This document shows positions 1 to 9,520 of a DNA stretch of 64,000 bases, one piece after another. Made by a program: the position numbers and the translations under genes. How positions within the stretch are numbered: the first letter of the stretch is position 1; every line of letters begins with the position of its first letter. The notes beneath the pieces were generated by a model. The model was not told the origin of the DNA. It did not search any database and saw only the letters and a program-made list of their open reading frames with translations. Source of the DNA: Flavobacteriaceae bacterium (GTDB lineage Bacteria; Bacteroidota; Bacteroidia; Flavobacteriales; Flavobacteriaceae); the NCBI GenBank assembly GCA_023262185.1, contig JALRDO010000007.1:23670-87669 (forward strand). Reading direction: 5' to 3'.

Positions 1-2201
1 ACTCCGTTTACTTGTCTGAGTTTTTTTATGACTGAGTTAAGGATGTCATTGTTTTTCACAATAACGCGGATAGAACCTGAAAACGTTCCTCCTTTTTCAG
101 AAAAACTGATGGATTTCATCCCGACGTGCATTTGCTGAGAAATGATTTGGGTGATACTGCTTACCAAGCCCATTTGATCTATCCCGGTAATATTAATGTC
201 GGCAAAAAAGTCTTGCTGACTCGAATCAATCCACCTTGCTTGTATAATTCTATACGAAAACTTCGATTGAAGTGCCACCGCGTTGGGGCAATTTTTTTTA
301 TGAACTTTGATACCGTCGTTGACGGTTAAAAATCCAAATACTTCGTCTCCTGGTATGGGTTTGCAACAATCACTTGCTAAGGTGTAATTAAGCCGCTCTT
401 CTTCTTCGCCAAAGACCAGCATATCAAATTGCTGTGATAACTGTTGATCGTCTATGAACTCCTCTGATTTTTCTTTTGGCGACTTGCGAATACGACTAGT
501 GAAAAAACTGATCAGAGTATTGTTGTAGCTCGCAGCAAAGGTTTTGATCATACTATTTGTAATCGATCCGCTACCAATACGATAAAAGAGGTCTTGAGAG
601 GTTTTTAGCTTGAAGTGATTCACCAATTTATTTACGGTGTCTTCACTAAACTTTATTTTCAGAGCCCTTAATTTTCTTCGCAATACCTCACGCCCTTCAT
701 CCGCAATAGATTTCTTCTCTGCGTTTAGGCTTGAGCGTATTTTTGACAGTGCCTTAGCTGTATGGCAATAATCAAGCCAGTTTGAAGTGGGTTTAGCGTT
801 CTCAGATGTAATGATCTCAACTTGATCTCCGCTTTTCAATACAGAACTCAGCGGCACCAGTTTACCGTTTACACGAGCCCCTCTTGTTTTTAATCCTACC
901 TCTGTATGTACATGAAAAGCAAAGTCCAATGGTGTGGCGCCCTTAGGTAGAGAAATGAGATCTCCCTTTGGTGTAAATACAAATATCTCTTTGGCGTAGA
1001 GGTTTAGCTTGAACTCTTCTACGAAGTCTACAGCACTTCGATTTGAGCTCTCAAGTGCTTCTTGCAAGCGGTTTAACCACGTCTCTATCCCTACTTCTTT
1101 CTGCTCTCCGTGTTTGTACTTGTAATGCGCTGCATAGCCTTTTTCAGCGATTTCGTGCATGCGCTCTGAACGGATCTGAACCTCTACCCACTTGCGATCA
1201 GGACCCATCACAGTGATGTGTAGAGCTTCGTATCCGGTGCTTTTCGGAGAAGTGATCCAGTCTCTAAGTCTGACAGGATTGGGCGTGAAATAGTCGGTGA
1301 TTATAGAATAAATCTTCCAGGCTAAGAACTTTTCTTCTTCGGGCTTTGCCTTGTAGATAACGCGAACTGCGAACTTGTCGTAGATCTCATTAAAGGAGAC
1401 ATTCTGGCTGAGCATTTTTTTGTGAATGCTACTGATAGATTTCATTCTCCCTTTAATCTGAAACTTAATTTTTTCTCGATCTAGAGCATCTTTTATGATA
1501 GATTTAAAATGCTCTATGTACTGCTCATTATTGTCAGACGAGTCGGCAATGTTTTGTTCAATAGAGGTATAGACTTCAGGTTCGATGTATTTTAAGGCTA
1601 AATCCTCTAGAGTGTTTTTGATGTTGTACAGTCCAATGCGGTGAGCAAGGGGGGCGTAAATATAAAGCGTCTCAGAAGCAATTTTGACTCGTTTATCAGG
1701 ACGCATTGATCCAAGCGTGAGCATGTTGTGATAGCGGTCGGCTATCTTGATCAGAATCACTCTTACATCATCATTTAATGTGAGAAGCATCTTTCTGAAG
1801 TTCTCTGCTTGAAGGCTATTATTGTTTGTGTCTTTCTTTAGTCCTGCGATTTTAGTTAGTCCATCCACAATTCTGGCGACAGTCGGGCCGAATTGTTCTT
1901 CTATATAATCAAGGGTGTAATGGCTGTCTTCTACCACATCGTGAATTAATGCCGCCATAATCGAGGTTGCGTCGAGCCCAATCTCTTCGGCCACAATCTG
2001 AGCCACAGCAATAGGATGAAAAACGTAGGCTTCTCCAGATTTTCTTCTTTGGTCTTTATGCGCATCAACAGCAACTTCAAAGGCAAGCCGAATTTGGGCC
2101 TTATCTTCTTCACTCAGGGTCTGATAACTGGTGCGTAAAAGGTCTTTGTATCGAGAAACAATCTCTTTGTTTTCTTGCTCTATTTGTGCTTCTGATAGCA
2201 T
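1..2201 (-). CDS. Bifunctional (p)ppGpp synthetase/hydrolase, RelA/SpoT family (3' end cut by window edge)
   Basis: Makes and degrades the stringent-response alarmone (p)ppGpp. I translated this frame by hand from the ATG at 2201; it stays open to base 1, giving about 733 residues, and the last visible residues (KKLRQVNGV) resemble the end of an ACT domain, so very little is missing. Domains in order: an HD hydrolase domain with the HDVVED motif at about residues 87-92; a synthetase domain with KGRMKSI and EVQIRS; a TGS domain beginning FTPKGDLISLPKGATPLDFAFH; a conserved DCCKPIPGD segment; and a C-terminal ACT domain. An intact HD motif together with EVQIRS suggests both activities (Rel/SpoT type). 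It follows the TrmH-type gene by 29 bp on the same strand. A TATCTTTA box, one base off the Bacteroidota -7 consensus, lies just upstream of the start. The family is certain; the exact C-terminus is not visible. Confidence 0.95.
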   Translation of the reverse strand, partial: MLSEAQIEQENKEIVSRYKDLLRTSYQTLSEEDKAQIRLAFEVAVDAHKDQRRKSGEAYVFHPIAVAQIVAEEIGLDATSIMAALIHDVVEDSHYTLDYIEEQFGPTVARIVDGLTKIAGLKKDTNNNSLQAENFRKMLLTLNDDVRVILIKIADRYHNMLTLGSMRPDKRVKIASETLYIYAPLAHRIGLYNIKNTLEDLALKYIEPEVYTSIEQNIADSSDNNEQYIEHFKSIIKDALDREKIKFQIKGRMKSISSIHKKMLSQNVSFNEIYDKFAVRVIYKAKPEEEKFLAWKIYSIITDYFTPNPVRLRDWITSPKSTGYEALHITVMGPDRKWVEVQIRSERMHEIAEKGYAAHYKYKHGEQKEVGIETWLNRLQEALESSNRSAVDFVEEFKLNLYAKEIFVFTPKGDLISLPKGATPLDFAFHVHTEVGLKTRGARVNGKLVPLSSVLKSGDQVEIITSENAKPTSNWLDYCHTAKALSKIRSSLNAEKKSIADEGREVLRRKLRALKIKFSEDTVNKLVNHFKLKTSQDLFYRIGSGSITNSMIKTFAASYNNTLISFFTSRIRKSPKEKSEEFIDDQQLSQQFDMLVFGEEEERLNYTLASDCCKPIPGDEVFGFLTVNDGIKVHKKNCPNAVALQSKFSYRIIQARWIDSSQQDFFADINITGIDQMGLVSSITQIISQQMHVGMKSISFSEKGGTFSGSIRVIVKNNDILNSVIKKLRQVNG

Positions 2202-2230
2202 ATTTTAAAGATACAAACTATCTGATTCTG

Positions 2231-3025
2231 TCAGGCATTTCGTTGACGAAGGGCCTCAAAGGTTAAAACAGCAGTAGCCACGGAAACGTTCATGGAGTCG
2301 ATAAGTCCCTGCATCGGAATAACAATTGAGGCGGAGCTTTCAGTTCTCCAAAATGAACTCAAACCATCAGCCTCTGATCCCATAACAAAAGCGGTTGACT
2401 CTTTAAAACTCTCTTGAAAATACGGATTGCTGTTTTGTAAAGTGGCCGCATAAGAGCGGACGCTATGAGTGATGAGCCAATCTCGTATTTCTTCGTTGCT
2501 CCCTGAAATGCTGGGCACGCTAAGACAGCATCCCAAGCTAGATCGAATACAGTTGGGATTGTACAAATCGGTGCTGCAATTCGCGAGACAAACCATATCA
2601 ACCTTTGCCGCATCTGCGGTTCTGAAAATTGCCCCAAGGTTTCCGGGTTTCTCGATGTTCTCTAGCACGAGTACTAATAATTTTCTATCTGAAGCCACAG
2701 AAGCGTGCTGTGGATCATGTTTTTTCTGCTGAAATACCCCTACAACGCCCTCAGTTGATGCGCGATACGCCATGTATTGATAGACCTTTTGATCCACCTC
2801 AAAATGTTCGAATTGATCTTCTTTAGGAAGTTTCAAGGAGGTTAGATCACATAGTTTTGGCTGAACAAAAAGTTTCTCTAAGTGGTAACCTGCCTTGAGG
2901 GCAATAGACATCTCACGAATGCCTTCTACGGTGAACCTCAATTCAGATTTTCTAAAGCGGCTTTTCTCTTGAAGCGCTTTAAATTCTTTGACGTGTTTGT
3001 TTGATGTACTGCTGAGGGGGGTCAT
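2231..3025 (-). CDS. TrmH/SpoU-family RNA 2'-O-methyltransferase
   Basis: Predicted SPOUT-class enzyme transferring a methyl group from SAM to a ribose 2'-OH in rRNA or tRNA. 264 residues. An N-terminal substrate-binding region (about 1-100, containing RFTVEGIREM) is followed by the three SpoU motifs: ENIEKPGNLGAIFRTADA near 120, MGSEADGLS near 214, and IPMQGLIDSMNVSVATAV near 236, which forms the knotted SAM site. This layout fits the RlmB/TrmH group seen in Bacteroidota, but the target nucleotide cannot be read from sequence. A strong hairpin ends only a few bases upstream of the start codon. The gene may share transcription with relA/SpoT, 29 bp downstream. Confidence 0.92.
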   Translation of the reverse strand: MTPLSSTSNKHVKEFKALQEKSRFRKSELRFTVEGIREMSIALKAGYHLEKLFVQPKLCDLTSLKLPKEDQFEHFEVDQKVYQYMAYRASTEGVVGVFQQKKHDPQHASVASDRKLLVLVLENIEKPGNLGAIFRTADAAKVDMVCLANCSTDLYNPNCIRSSLGCCLSVPSISGSNEEIRDWLITHSVRSYAATLQNSNPYFQESFKESTAFVMGSEADGLSSFWRTESSASIVIPMQGLIDSMNVSVATAVLTFEALRQRNA

Positions 3026-3031
3026 AAGAAA

Positions 3032-3054
3032 ACGAGCCCTAAAATAGGGCTCGT
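3032..3054 (-). terminator. Rho-independent terminator after the amidohydrolase operon
   Basis: Perfect 10-bp stem (ACGAGCCCTA pairing with TAGGGCTCGT) with a 3-nt loop. Read on the minus strand it is followed by TTTCTT, and it lies directly after the stop codon of the amidohydrolase gene ending at 3060. The ATG of the methyltransferase gene (3025) is only 6 nt beyond the stem, so it could also limit read-through into, or translation of, that gene. Confidence 0.8.
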
Positions 3055-3059
3055 GTTAT

Positions 3060-4352
3060 TTAGTTCTGTTTCGCGTATTTTTCACTGTAACGCTTCCAGA
3101 GTTTTGTTTGGTGGGTTTCTAATGATATTCCTCTTCCGTCTATAAAGGCTTGCGTTAATTGATTTCCTCTCATGTCTAAGGCATCACCTTCTGAAACGAA
3201 TAGGGTAGCGCTTTTTCCGGCCTCTAACGAACCGTAACGATCAGCAATCCCTAATATTTTTGCGGTATTAAGGGTTATTAACTGAAGTGCATCTTCTTTA
3301 TCAATACCGTACTGGGCGCTGTGACCGGCATAGAAGGGCAGGTTACGCACTTGGAAATTGCTTTTCGAAGCATTTTGTATCGCGACAAGATGCCCTTTCT
3401 GGTGAAGTCGTGCGGCTAATCCGTAGACGTAATCATAGGCGTCATCTTCTAATTCAGGAATCTCGTGACCGTTTTGAACAAGTATTGGAATTTGGTGTTG
3501 TAGTAAAAAATCTGAAACATTTTCAGCCTGATACCCACCAACGAGGACTATATGAGCAATACCCAGTTCTTTCAATTTGGTCACCGCGTCTCGAATTTCA
3601 CGCTCTCCGTCTGCGTATACAAAAAGGCGTTGTGATTGATCAAAGAGTCCTGCAGTAGCCTGGTACGGAAGGTTTACAGGAGAACGACTTCCTGCGAGAT
3701 ACGTCTTGGCTTGTTGCAAAAATGCTATAACCTCAATGACTTGATTACTGTAATTGTCATTCGCTTGGATTCCTCTTGATTCTCCGGCCCACCATCTTCC
3801 GTTGCGAAATGCAGACGGCCAGGTAAGGTGTATCGCATCATCGATTTGAACGGCTGCATCTTCCCAATTCCAGGCGTCAAACTGTACAATAGACGAAGTT
3901 CCAGATATTCTGCCTCCCTCAGGAGTAATTTGACCTAATAAGATTCCATTCTGCCTTAGCGATTCTACTACTTGTGATTCTGCATTGTAAGCAATGAGGC
4001 TTCTCACATGAGGAATCATTTCTCCGATTTCGTCTGTGTCGTCAGAAGCTCTAACGGCATTGATTTCAACAAGTCCTAGGGTTTTTGTTGGAACTATAAA
4101 CCCTGGATAGATATGCTTTCCGTCAACTTGAACTACATTTTGTGGTCGTGCAATTTTAGCTGAGACTTCTCCTACATGGGTAATGATTCCGTTTTCGAAT
4201 ATGATTAAACCATTTTCGATGATTGATCCGTCACCCACATGAATCGTTGCACCTTCAAGGGCTATGGCTTCAGATTGAGGTTGAGCGGGAGTTTGTTGCG
4301 CGTAAAGCGCAACACTCAATACGGTCAGAATAAATGTATAGATATGTTTCAT
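3060..4352 (-). CDS. Secreted amidohydrolase-fold protein lacking the HxH metal motif
   Basis: 430 residues with a signal peptide (MKHIYTFILTVLSVALYAQ). The urease-superfamily N-terminal beta-sandwich (ALEGATIHVGDGSIIENGLIIFENGIITHVGEV) and the C-terminal LNTAKILGIADRYGSLEAGKSATLFV segment typical of amidohydrolases are both present. Where active members have a PGxIDxHxH metal-binding strand, this protein reads YPGFIVPTKTLGLVEINA, with no histidines. It may therefore be inactive or use a different metal site; that is inference. It lies 10 bp downstream of a 976-residue tandem amidohydrolase on the same strand, and the two are probably co-transcribed and work together. A terminator follows. 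Specific substrate unknown; imidazolonepropionase-like or peptidase-like roles are often assigned by homology only. Confidence 0.85.
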   Translation of the reverse strand: MKHIYTFILTVLSVALYAQQTPAQPQSEAIALEGATIHVGDGSIIENGLIIFENGIITHVGEVSAKIARPQNVVQVDGKHIYPGFIVPTKTLGLVEINAVRASDDTDEIGEMIPHVRSLIAYNAESQVVESLRQNGILLGQITPEGGRISGTSSIVQFDAWNWEDAAVQIDDAIHLTWPSAFRNGRWWAGESRGIQANDNYSNQVIEVIAFLQQAKTYLAGSRSPVNLPYQATAGLFDQSQRLFVYADGEREIRDAVTKLKELGIAHIVLVGGYQAENVSDFLLQHQIPILVQNGHEIPELEDDAYDYVYGLAARLHQKGHLVAIQNASKSNFQVRNLPFYAGHSAQYGIDKEDALQLITLNTAKILGIADRYGSLEAGKSATLFVSEGDALDMRGNQLTQAFIDGRGISLETHQTKLWKRYSEKYAKQN

Positions 4353-4362
4353 GTTCTATAGA

Positions 4363-7293
4363 TTATAAGGTATCACACGTAAAGCGTTCTTTTTTGGTTT
4401 GGACGGGAGAAATGGTAGCTCCTCCAGATGCCTTGACATCTAGCATCAGTTTAGTAAGATGCATACGCTCTTGAGCAATGGCATCTCTTAATGCTTTGTC
4501 TTTAGTAATATCAAAATATACTGCACCTTGTATGAGCGTTTTTTCAGCTTTAGAATACACCGACATTGGGTGTCCAGACCACAGTACTACGTCTGCGTCT
4601 TTGCCTACGGCAATGCTTCCTACCTGGTCTTCAATGTGTAAGAGCTTTGCCGGATTTAGGGTTACTGTTTTCCAGGCTTCGAGTTCGGTCATTCCACCGT
4701 ATTTCATGGTCTTAGCAGCTTCTTGATTCAATCTTCGCGACATTTCTGCATCATCACTGTTTATGGCTACAGTAACACCAGCATTGGTCATGATCGCCGC
4801 GTTATACGGAATCGCATCTTTCACCTCATACTTATAGGCCCACCAGTCACTAAATGTTGACCCGCCAACACCATGAGCGGCCATCTTATCAGCGACTTTG
4901 TATCCTTCAAGAATGTGGGTGAAAGTGTTAATTCTGAAATCGAATTGCTCTGCCACTTTCATCAACATGTTAATCTCGCTTTGAACGTAAGAATGGCTTG
5001 TGATGAAACGTTTTGATTCAAGGATCTCGACAAGCGTTTCAAGTTCTTCATCGTGTCGGTAAGGTTGTTTAGAGGCTTTGAGTTGCTGGTATTCCTTAGC
5101 TCTTGTGAAATAATCAACAATCATTTGTTCAACCCCCATTCTGGTTTGTGGGAATCTATTGAACGATTGCCAGTTAGATTGTTTCACATTTTCTCCTAAA
5201 GCGAACTTGATAAAGCCATCTGCTCCTTCAAAGAGTAAATTGTCAGCGGTCTCTCCCCATTTTAGTCTTAGAAGGGCCGATTGCCCTCCGATAGGGTTGG
5301 CTGATCCATGAAGTAACTGAGCGCTAGTTACTCCTCCAGCGAGATTGCGGTACAGATCTAAATCTTTAGGGTCCACGACGTCTGCCATGCGCACCTCGGC
5401 TGTCGAGTTATGACCTGATTCGTTTACTGCGAGGGCCCCAATGTGAGTGTGTTCATCAATAATCCCTGCTGTGAGGTGCTTTCCGGTTGCATCGATGATT
5501 TGAGCCTTTTTAGACTCTAGGTTTTGACCTATTCTATAGATTTTTTGATCTCTTATATGAACATCTGTGTTTTCAAGAATCTCTTCACCTGTCCAAACAG
5601 TGGCATTTTTGAAGAGTAGCTCTTGAGCTTCAGGAAGCGCTTCATATCCATGACCGACATTAGGGTACTTCACATAGAATTCAGGAGTTGAAGACGTTGA
5701 TTCTTTCTTTTCACTTGCGGTGTATGCCGCCACTCTTGTAAGGGTGAGTTCACGACTTTCGCCAGAGTTATCAAGCAATTTTCCACTCAATACTTCCCCG
5801 TCTAAAACGCCTGAGAAGCGTAGTAGTGTTCCGTTGTCATTGCTGAGCGAGAATTGCAGTTGACCCTCTGAATAAGAAACTTTTGTATTCAATTTATCCT
5901 CTTCGTGAGTGGCCTTTAAGGTTGGTTTGGTCAGCTTTCCTCCAAACTCAAGACCATAGGTTACCCCACTGTGGATCAACTCATAAGAACCGCGTAAGTC
6001 TGGAGTATTTCGGTTTTCTAGAATGTGTTTGTGTCCTCCTACCCAATGTTCGTAAAGCGATGCATCTTTATCGAAAATAGGCGCTGAGCTAACCACAAAA
6101 TTTGCCTGCATATTAGGTTTAAGTGCACCAAGAGTCGCTTGTTTTCCGAGTAATGAAGCCGGAACGGTGGTTAATGCAGATAAGGCTGTACGCTCTGAAA
6201 GTCCTCTTTCGATTGCCTTTGAAACATTTTTGATTAAATCCTTAGGCGATTTTAATCCATGAGATGTGAACGCAAATGAGATCTTGTTTTGCTCTAAAAT
6301 ACTCGCATTTGCGGGTGCGTTTTGCCAATGTCTCATATCTCTAATGCTAATGTATTCCGCCAAATACGGATCTGATACATCGTATGCATCTGGGTAATTG
6401 ACCGGAATAATAACCGTACCTCCAAGTGCTTGAAGTTCTCTGGTGTATTCGTATTCATCTCCTCCTCCGACAACGGCCATATTCAGCCCAAACTGATTAG
6501 CGATTTTGAGTGCTCTCACCACATTACCGTTTCCGCCTGCCTCAAAAAATTGTGGTAGTCTTTGTTGCGCGATAAGGGCTTCAAGGGCACGATCTCTGGT
6601 TTCTGATGCACCTGACTGGTACCACTTTAAATCGTGATTTACCTGTCGCAGTAGCGCCATAGCTCCCATGAGGGATGAGGGGTACGATTGTCTTGACTGA
6701 ACGCTTTTTTGAAATGAGTAGAAACTACTCGATTGGGTATCAAGAATGCGTTGTGCTAAGGATCCTTCGTCATCTAAAAGTACCGTTAGTCCAGTACCTC
6801 TAGCGATACCATCGGCATGATGTGTGTTCACCACACCGATACCTGCATCTCTGAGTTGTTTGGCATCTCTTTCAGAATACGAGAAATGATCAACGGCTTG
6901 TACTTCTGGTCTAATGTGATCGTTCCAATAAAATCCTTCACGCGTAGGCTCGTATTGTGGAGATCTCCCGTTAGAGGACAAGCTTTTAGGTTTGTTTACG
7001 CCGAAGGTGCTAAAGGCGTCGATGAATGATGGGTAGATGTAAAGCCCGGTGGCATCCTCGATTACCGTGTTTGCGGGTAACTTGACATTTTTACCCACAG
7101 CTACCACTTTTCCATTTTGGATCAATAATGTGGCGTTGGTATATTGGGTGTCAGGGTCTACCTGAATGGTGGCTCCTGTAAGCGCATGATAATTAGAGTT
7201 AACAGATTTAACCCCTTCACTTACAGGAAAATATTCTTGAGAAAAGGCAGCCCAAGAAAAGAAAAGAGCTGCTAGAACAAAGGCTTTTTTCAT
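4363..7293 (-). CDS. Secreted tandem amidohydrolase (two amidohydrolase modules)
   Basis: I chose the ATG at 7293, giving 976 residues. It starts a clean signal peptide (MKKAFVLAALFFSWAAFSQ) 10 nt after the upstream stop codon, whereas the open frame beginning at 7329 would overlap the previous gene. The N-terminal module (about 20-440) has the amidohydrolase scaffold but reads YPSFIDAFSTFGV where the HxH strand should be. The C-terminal module (about 560-960) is canonical: AGIIDEHTHIGALAV (HxH), HSYVQSEINMLM, NTFTHILEGYK, AINSDDAEMSRR (catalytic Asp region) and TLNPAKLLHIEDQVGSIAVGKDADVVLWSG. Predicted periplasmic or surface metal-dependent hydrolase. It lies between the dual immunophilin lipoprotein and the single-module paralogue. 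Substrate unknown. Confidence 0.87.
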   Translation of the reverse strand: MKKAFVLAALFFSWAAFSQEYFPVSEGVKSVNSNYHALTGATIQVDPDTQYTNATLLIQNGKVVAVGKNVKLPANTVIEDATGLYIYPSFIDAFSTFGVNKPKSLSSNGRSPQYEPTREGFYWNDHIRPEVQAVDHFSYSERDAKQLRDAGIGVVNTHHADGIARGTGLTVLLDDEGSLAQRILDTQSSSFYSFQKSVQSRQSYPSSLMGAMALLRQVNHDLKWYQSGASETRDRALEALIAQQRLPQFFEAGGNGNVVRALKIANQFGLNMAVVGGGDEYEYTRELQALGGTVIIPVNYPDAYDVSDPYLAEYISIRDMRHWQNAPANASILEQNKISFAFTSHGLKSPKDLIKNVSKAIERGLSERTALSALTTVPASLLGKQATLGALKPNMQANFVVSSAPIFDKDASLYEHWVGGHKHILENRNTPDLRGSYELIHSGVTYGLEFGGKLTKPTLKATHEEDKLNTKVSYSEGQLQFSLSNDNGTLLRFSGVLDGEVLSGKLLDNSGESRELTLTRVAAYTASEKKESTSSTPEFYVKYPNVGHGYEALPEAQELLFKNATVWTGEEILENTDVHIRDQKIYRIGQNLESKKAQIIDATGKHLTAGIIDEHTHIGALAVNESGHNSTAEVRMADVVDPKDLDLYRNLAGGVTSAQLLHGSANPIGGQSALLRLKWGETADNLLFEGADGFIKFALGENVKQSNWQSFNRFPQTRMGVEQMIVDYFTRAKEYQQLKASKQPYRHDEELETLVEILESKRFITSHSYVQSEINMLMKVAEQFDFRINTFTHILEGYKVADKMAAHGVGGSTFSDWWAYKYEVKDAIPYNAAIMTNAGVTVAINSDDAEMSRRLNQEAAKTMKYGGMTELEAWKTVTLNPAKLLHIEDQVGSIAVGKDADVVLWSGHPMSVYSKAEKTLIQGAVYFDITKDKALRDAIAQERMHLTKLMLDVKASGGATISPVQTKKERFTCDTL

Positions 7294-7303
7294 TGGTAAA
7301 GAT

Positions 7304-8434
7304 TTAATCTTCATTTTGAGTTGGATCAATTAATTCAAGCTGAAAAATAAGATCAGCGTCTGGTGGAATAACCCCTCCGGCACCTTGAGATCCATAAGCA
7401 AGGTCTGAAGGAATCTTGATGAGTCTTTTTTCTCCGTAAGACATGTTAAAAACGGCTTCTTTAAATCCAGCGATCATCGGAGCGCTTGGATCTACTGTCA
7501 TCATGAGCGGCATGAACTGGCCACGATGCATCGCGTTGATTTGTTCAAAATTTTGATCCTTTTCGGCAATTCCGGCAATATTAGTGTCGAAGAGCTGTCC
7601 GTCAACAAGCCATCCAGCATAATTCAATCCAATTTGAGCTCCTGAATCTGGCTTTCCACCTGTCGGCGTCTCGAGAACTGTATATTGTAATCCACTATCA
7701 GTGGTGGTTACATTATCAGACTCGAACGTCATTTTAATGCTTAAGGCACGCTCTTCTCTAAATTTAGCATACGCCTTTTTCTCGGCCTCAATTGCACCAA
7801 AATAGCCGTCTAAAATTTCATTGGCATCGAATGATTCTGCTTCGCTACCCACGCGAACAATTGCTACGGATTGCAATACAATACTGTCGAGGGGTTTATC
7901 GGTCGGATCTGTTGCAGCGGTAGCAATAGAGTCTAAAACCGCTTCACCTTTAATTAATTTACCAAATACGGTGTGCCTCTGGTCAAGCCAGGGTGTCTCT
8001 TTATGAGTAATAAAAAATTGACTTCCATTGGTGAAAGGTCCTGAGTTGGCCATCGAAAGTATTCCCTTACCACTGTGAGTTAGGCTTTCGTCAAACTCAT
8101 CCTTAAAACGATACCCAGGACCACCTTGACCTGTTCCGGTAGGGTCTCCACCTTGAATCATAAAGTCTTTAATAACCCTGTGAAATACCGTATTGTTATA
8201 GTATGGCTGATTTGCGTAATTGTCGCTTACGTATTTGCTATTACCTTCAGCCAAGGACACAAAGTTAGCTACTGTAACCGGAGTTTTATCCGCGTGCAGC
8301 TCTAGAATCATTTCGCCTTTGCTGGTATCCATCACAGCGTAGATTCCGTTTTCTAGGTCGCCATACTTAGAACAAGATATGATGAGGGTTCCTAGAGTTA
8401 ATAAGAGTCCAATTTTTCGGAAGTTTAAATTCAT
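7304..8434 (-). CDS. Dual-family immunophilin lipoprotein (cyclophilin-FKBP fusion)
   Basis: Peptidyl-prolyl cis-trans isomerase with two unrelated catalytic domains in one chain. 376 residues. An N-terminal lipoprotein signal ([12 protein letters not shown], lipobox cysteine near 21) is followed by a cyclophilin domain (about 30-200: [53 protein letters not shown]) and then an FKBP domain (about 245-372: [64 protein letters not shown]). It is probably anchored in the outer membrane facing the periplasm and helps fold exported proteins. The start overlaps the DHH phosphoesterase stop by 4 nt, indicating translational coupling. Cyclophilin/FKBP fusions are known from some flavobacteria and spirochaetes. 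Confidence 0.93.
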   Translation of the reverse strand: MNLNFRKIGLLLTLGTLIISCSKYGDLENGIYAVMDTSKGEMILELHADKTPVTVANFVSLAEGNSKYVSDNYANQPYYNNTVFHRVIKDFMIQGGDPTGTGQGGPGYRFKDEFDESLTHSGKGILSMANSGPFTNGSQFFITHKETPWLDQRHTVFGKLIKGEAVLDSIATAATDPTDKPLDSIVLQSVAIVRVGSEAESFDANEILDGYFGAIEAEKKAYAKFREERALSIKMTFESDNVTTTDSGLQYTVLETPTGGKPDSGAQIGLNYAGWLVDGQLFDTNIAGIAEKDQNFEQINAMHRGQFMPLMMTVDPSAPMIAGFKEAVFNMSYGEKRLIKIPSDLAYGSQGAGGVIPPDADLIFQLELIDPTQNED

Positions 8435-9453
8435 TGATGAGATTTTAAGGTGGATAAATATTCAGGTAATAAAGACCTAAAATACGCTAATGTTTCTGAT
8501 AATGATTGCTCACTGCGCCCTCCAGCAGCATTTTTGTGTCCACCCCCGTTAAAATGCTTTCGTGCAAAGGTGTTGACGTCAAAGTCGCCAGAGGATCTAA
8601 AAGAGATTTTGATCATTTGATCCTCAGCATTTTCGATGAAGATAACAGAGAAGCATATTCCTCTTAATTGCAAACCCATGTTTACAAAACCTTCAGTATC
8701 ACCTTTTTTAAAGTGGCAATCTGATTTGTCTTTCTCAGTAATGAACATTAAAGCAGTGGCATGAGACGGGATGACTTCTAGGCTGTCAATTGCTCTTCCC
8801 ATTAGTTTGAAACGACTGAGGTGACCTTGATCGTACAAGGCCTGTGCAATTGCTGTTTTATCGGCGCCATGATCTACTAGATCAGCGGCGACGCGCAAGG
8901 TTGTTGCAGTAGCTGACGGATATTTGAAAGAGCCCGTGTCTGTCATGATCCCGGTGTAGAGACAACTGCTAATAGCAGGTGTTAACGCTTCGGATCCCCC
9001 AAGCTGAGTAATTACATTGTATACCATCTCACAGGTCGAGCTCATAACGGTGTCGCTGTAGGTGATCGTAGCATATGCTTTAGGGTCGATGTGGTGATCT
9101 ATCATTATGGTTTCGCCTTCACATTCGACCAATGCATGCTCTAATAGTCCAGCGCGCGACAAATCATTAAAATCTAAGGTAAACACCACATCCGCAGACT
9201 GTATCAGTGAAGAAGCATTGTCAAGGTCTGATTCTGCAATAATAATATGATCAGCACCGGGAAGCCACTTTAAGAAATCCGGAAAATCGTTTGGCGATAC
9301 CACCGTGCAGTCGTGCTGTTGGGTATTCAGATATTGCTGTAATGCAAGGCAAGAGCCTAGGGCGTCACCATCTGGGTTTTTATGTGGGATCACTACCGCT
9401 TTTTTAGGCGTATTTAAGGCGTTTTGAAGTTCCTTTAAGGGTAATAAACTCAT
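8431..9453 (-). CDS. DHH-family phosphoesterase, NrnA-like
   Basis: Predicted bifunctional oligoribonuclease / pAp phosphatase that clears short RNA products. 340 residues. The DHH domain shows [19 protein letters not shown] (NPDGDA, metal-binding Asp residues) near 22, DFNDLSRAG near 105, and the diagnostic MIDHHIDP near 137. The C-terminal DHHA1 domain ends with [12 protein letters not shown] near 310. Length matches NrnA (about 310-340). It is the first gene of a minus-strand run, its stop overlapping the immunophilin start by 4 nt, and is divergent from the PhoD-like lipoprotein gene across a 67-bp gap. Confidence 0.92.
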   Translation of the reverse strand: MSLLPLKELQNALNTPKKAVVIPHKNPDGDALGSCLALQQYLNTQQHDCTVVSPNDFPDFLKWLPGADHIIIAESDLDNASSLIQSADVVFTLDFNDLSRAGLLEHALVECEGETIMIDHHIDPKAYATITYSDTVMSSTCEMVYNVITQLGGSEALTPAISSCLYTGIMTDTGSFKYPSATATTLRVAADLVDHGADKTAIAQALYDQGHLSRFKLMGRAIDSLEVIPSHATALMFITEKDKSDCHFKKGDTEGFVNMGLQLRGICFSVIFIENAEDQMIKISFRSSGDFDVNTFARKHFNGGGHKNAAGGRSEQSLSETLAYFRSLLPEYLSTLKSHQ

Positions 9454-9520
9454 AACTTCGAAGATACAATTAATTTGATTTTGCTATCGTAATTTAAGCA
9501 GCTCAATAAAGCGTAAGAAT

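Noticed and set aside
3287..3658. 123-residue plus-strand open frame opposite the amidohydrolase gene
   Set aside because: Antisense to a well-supported gene, Arg/His-rich shadow translation, no recognisable domain or promoter.
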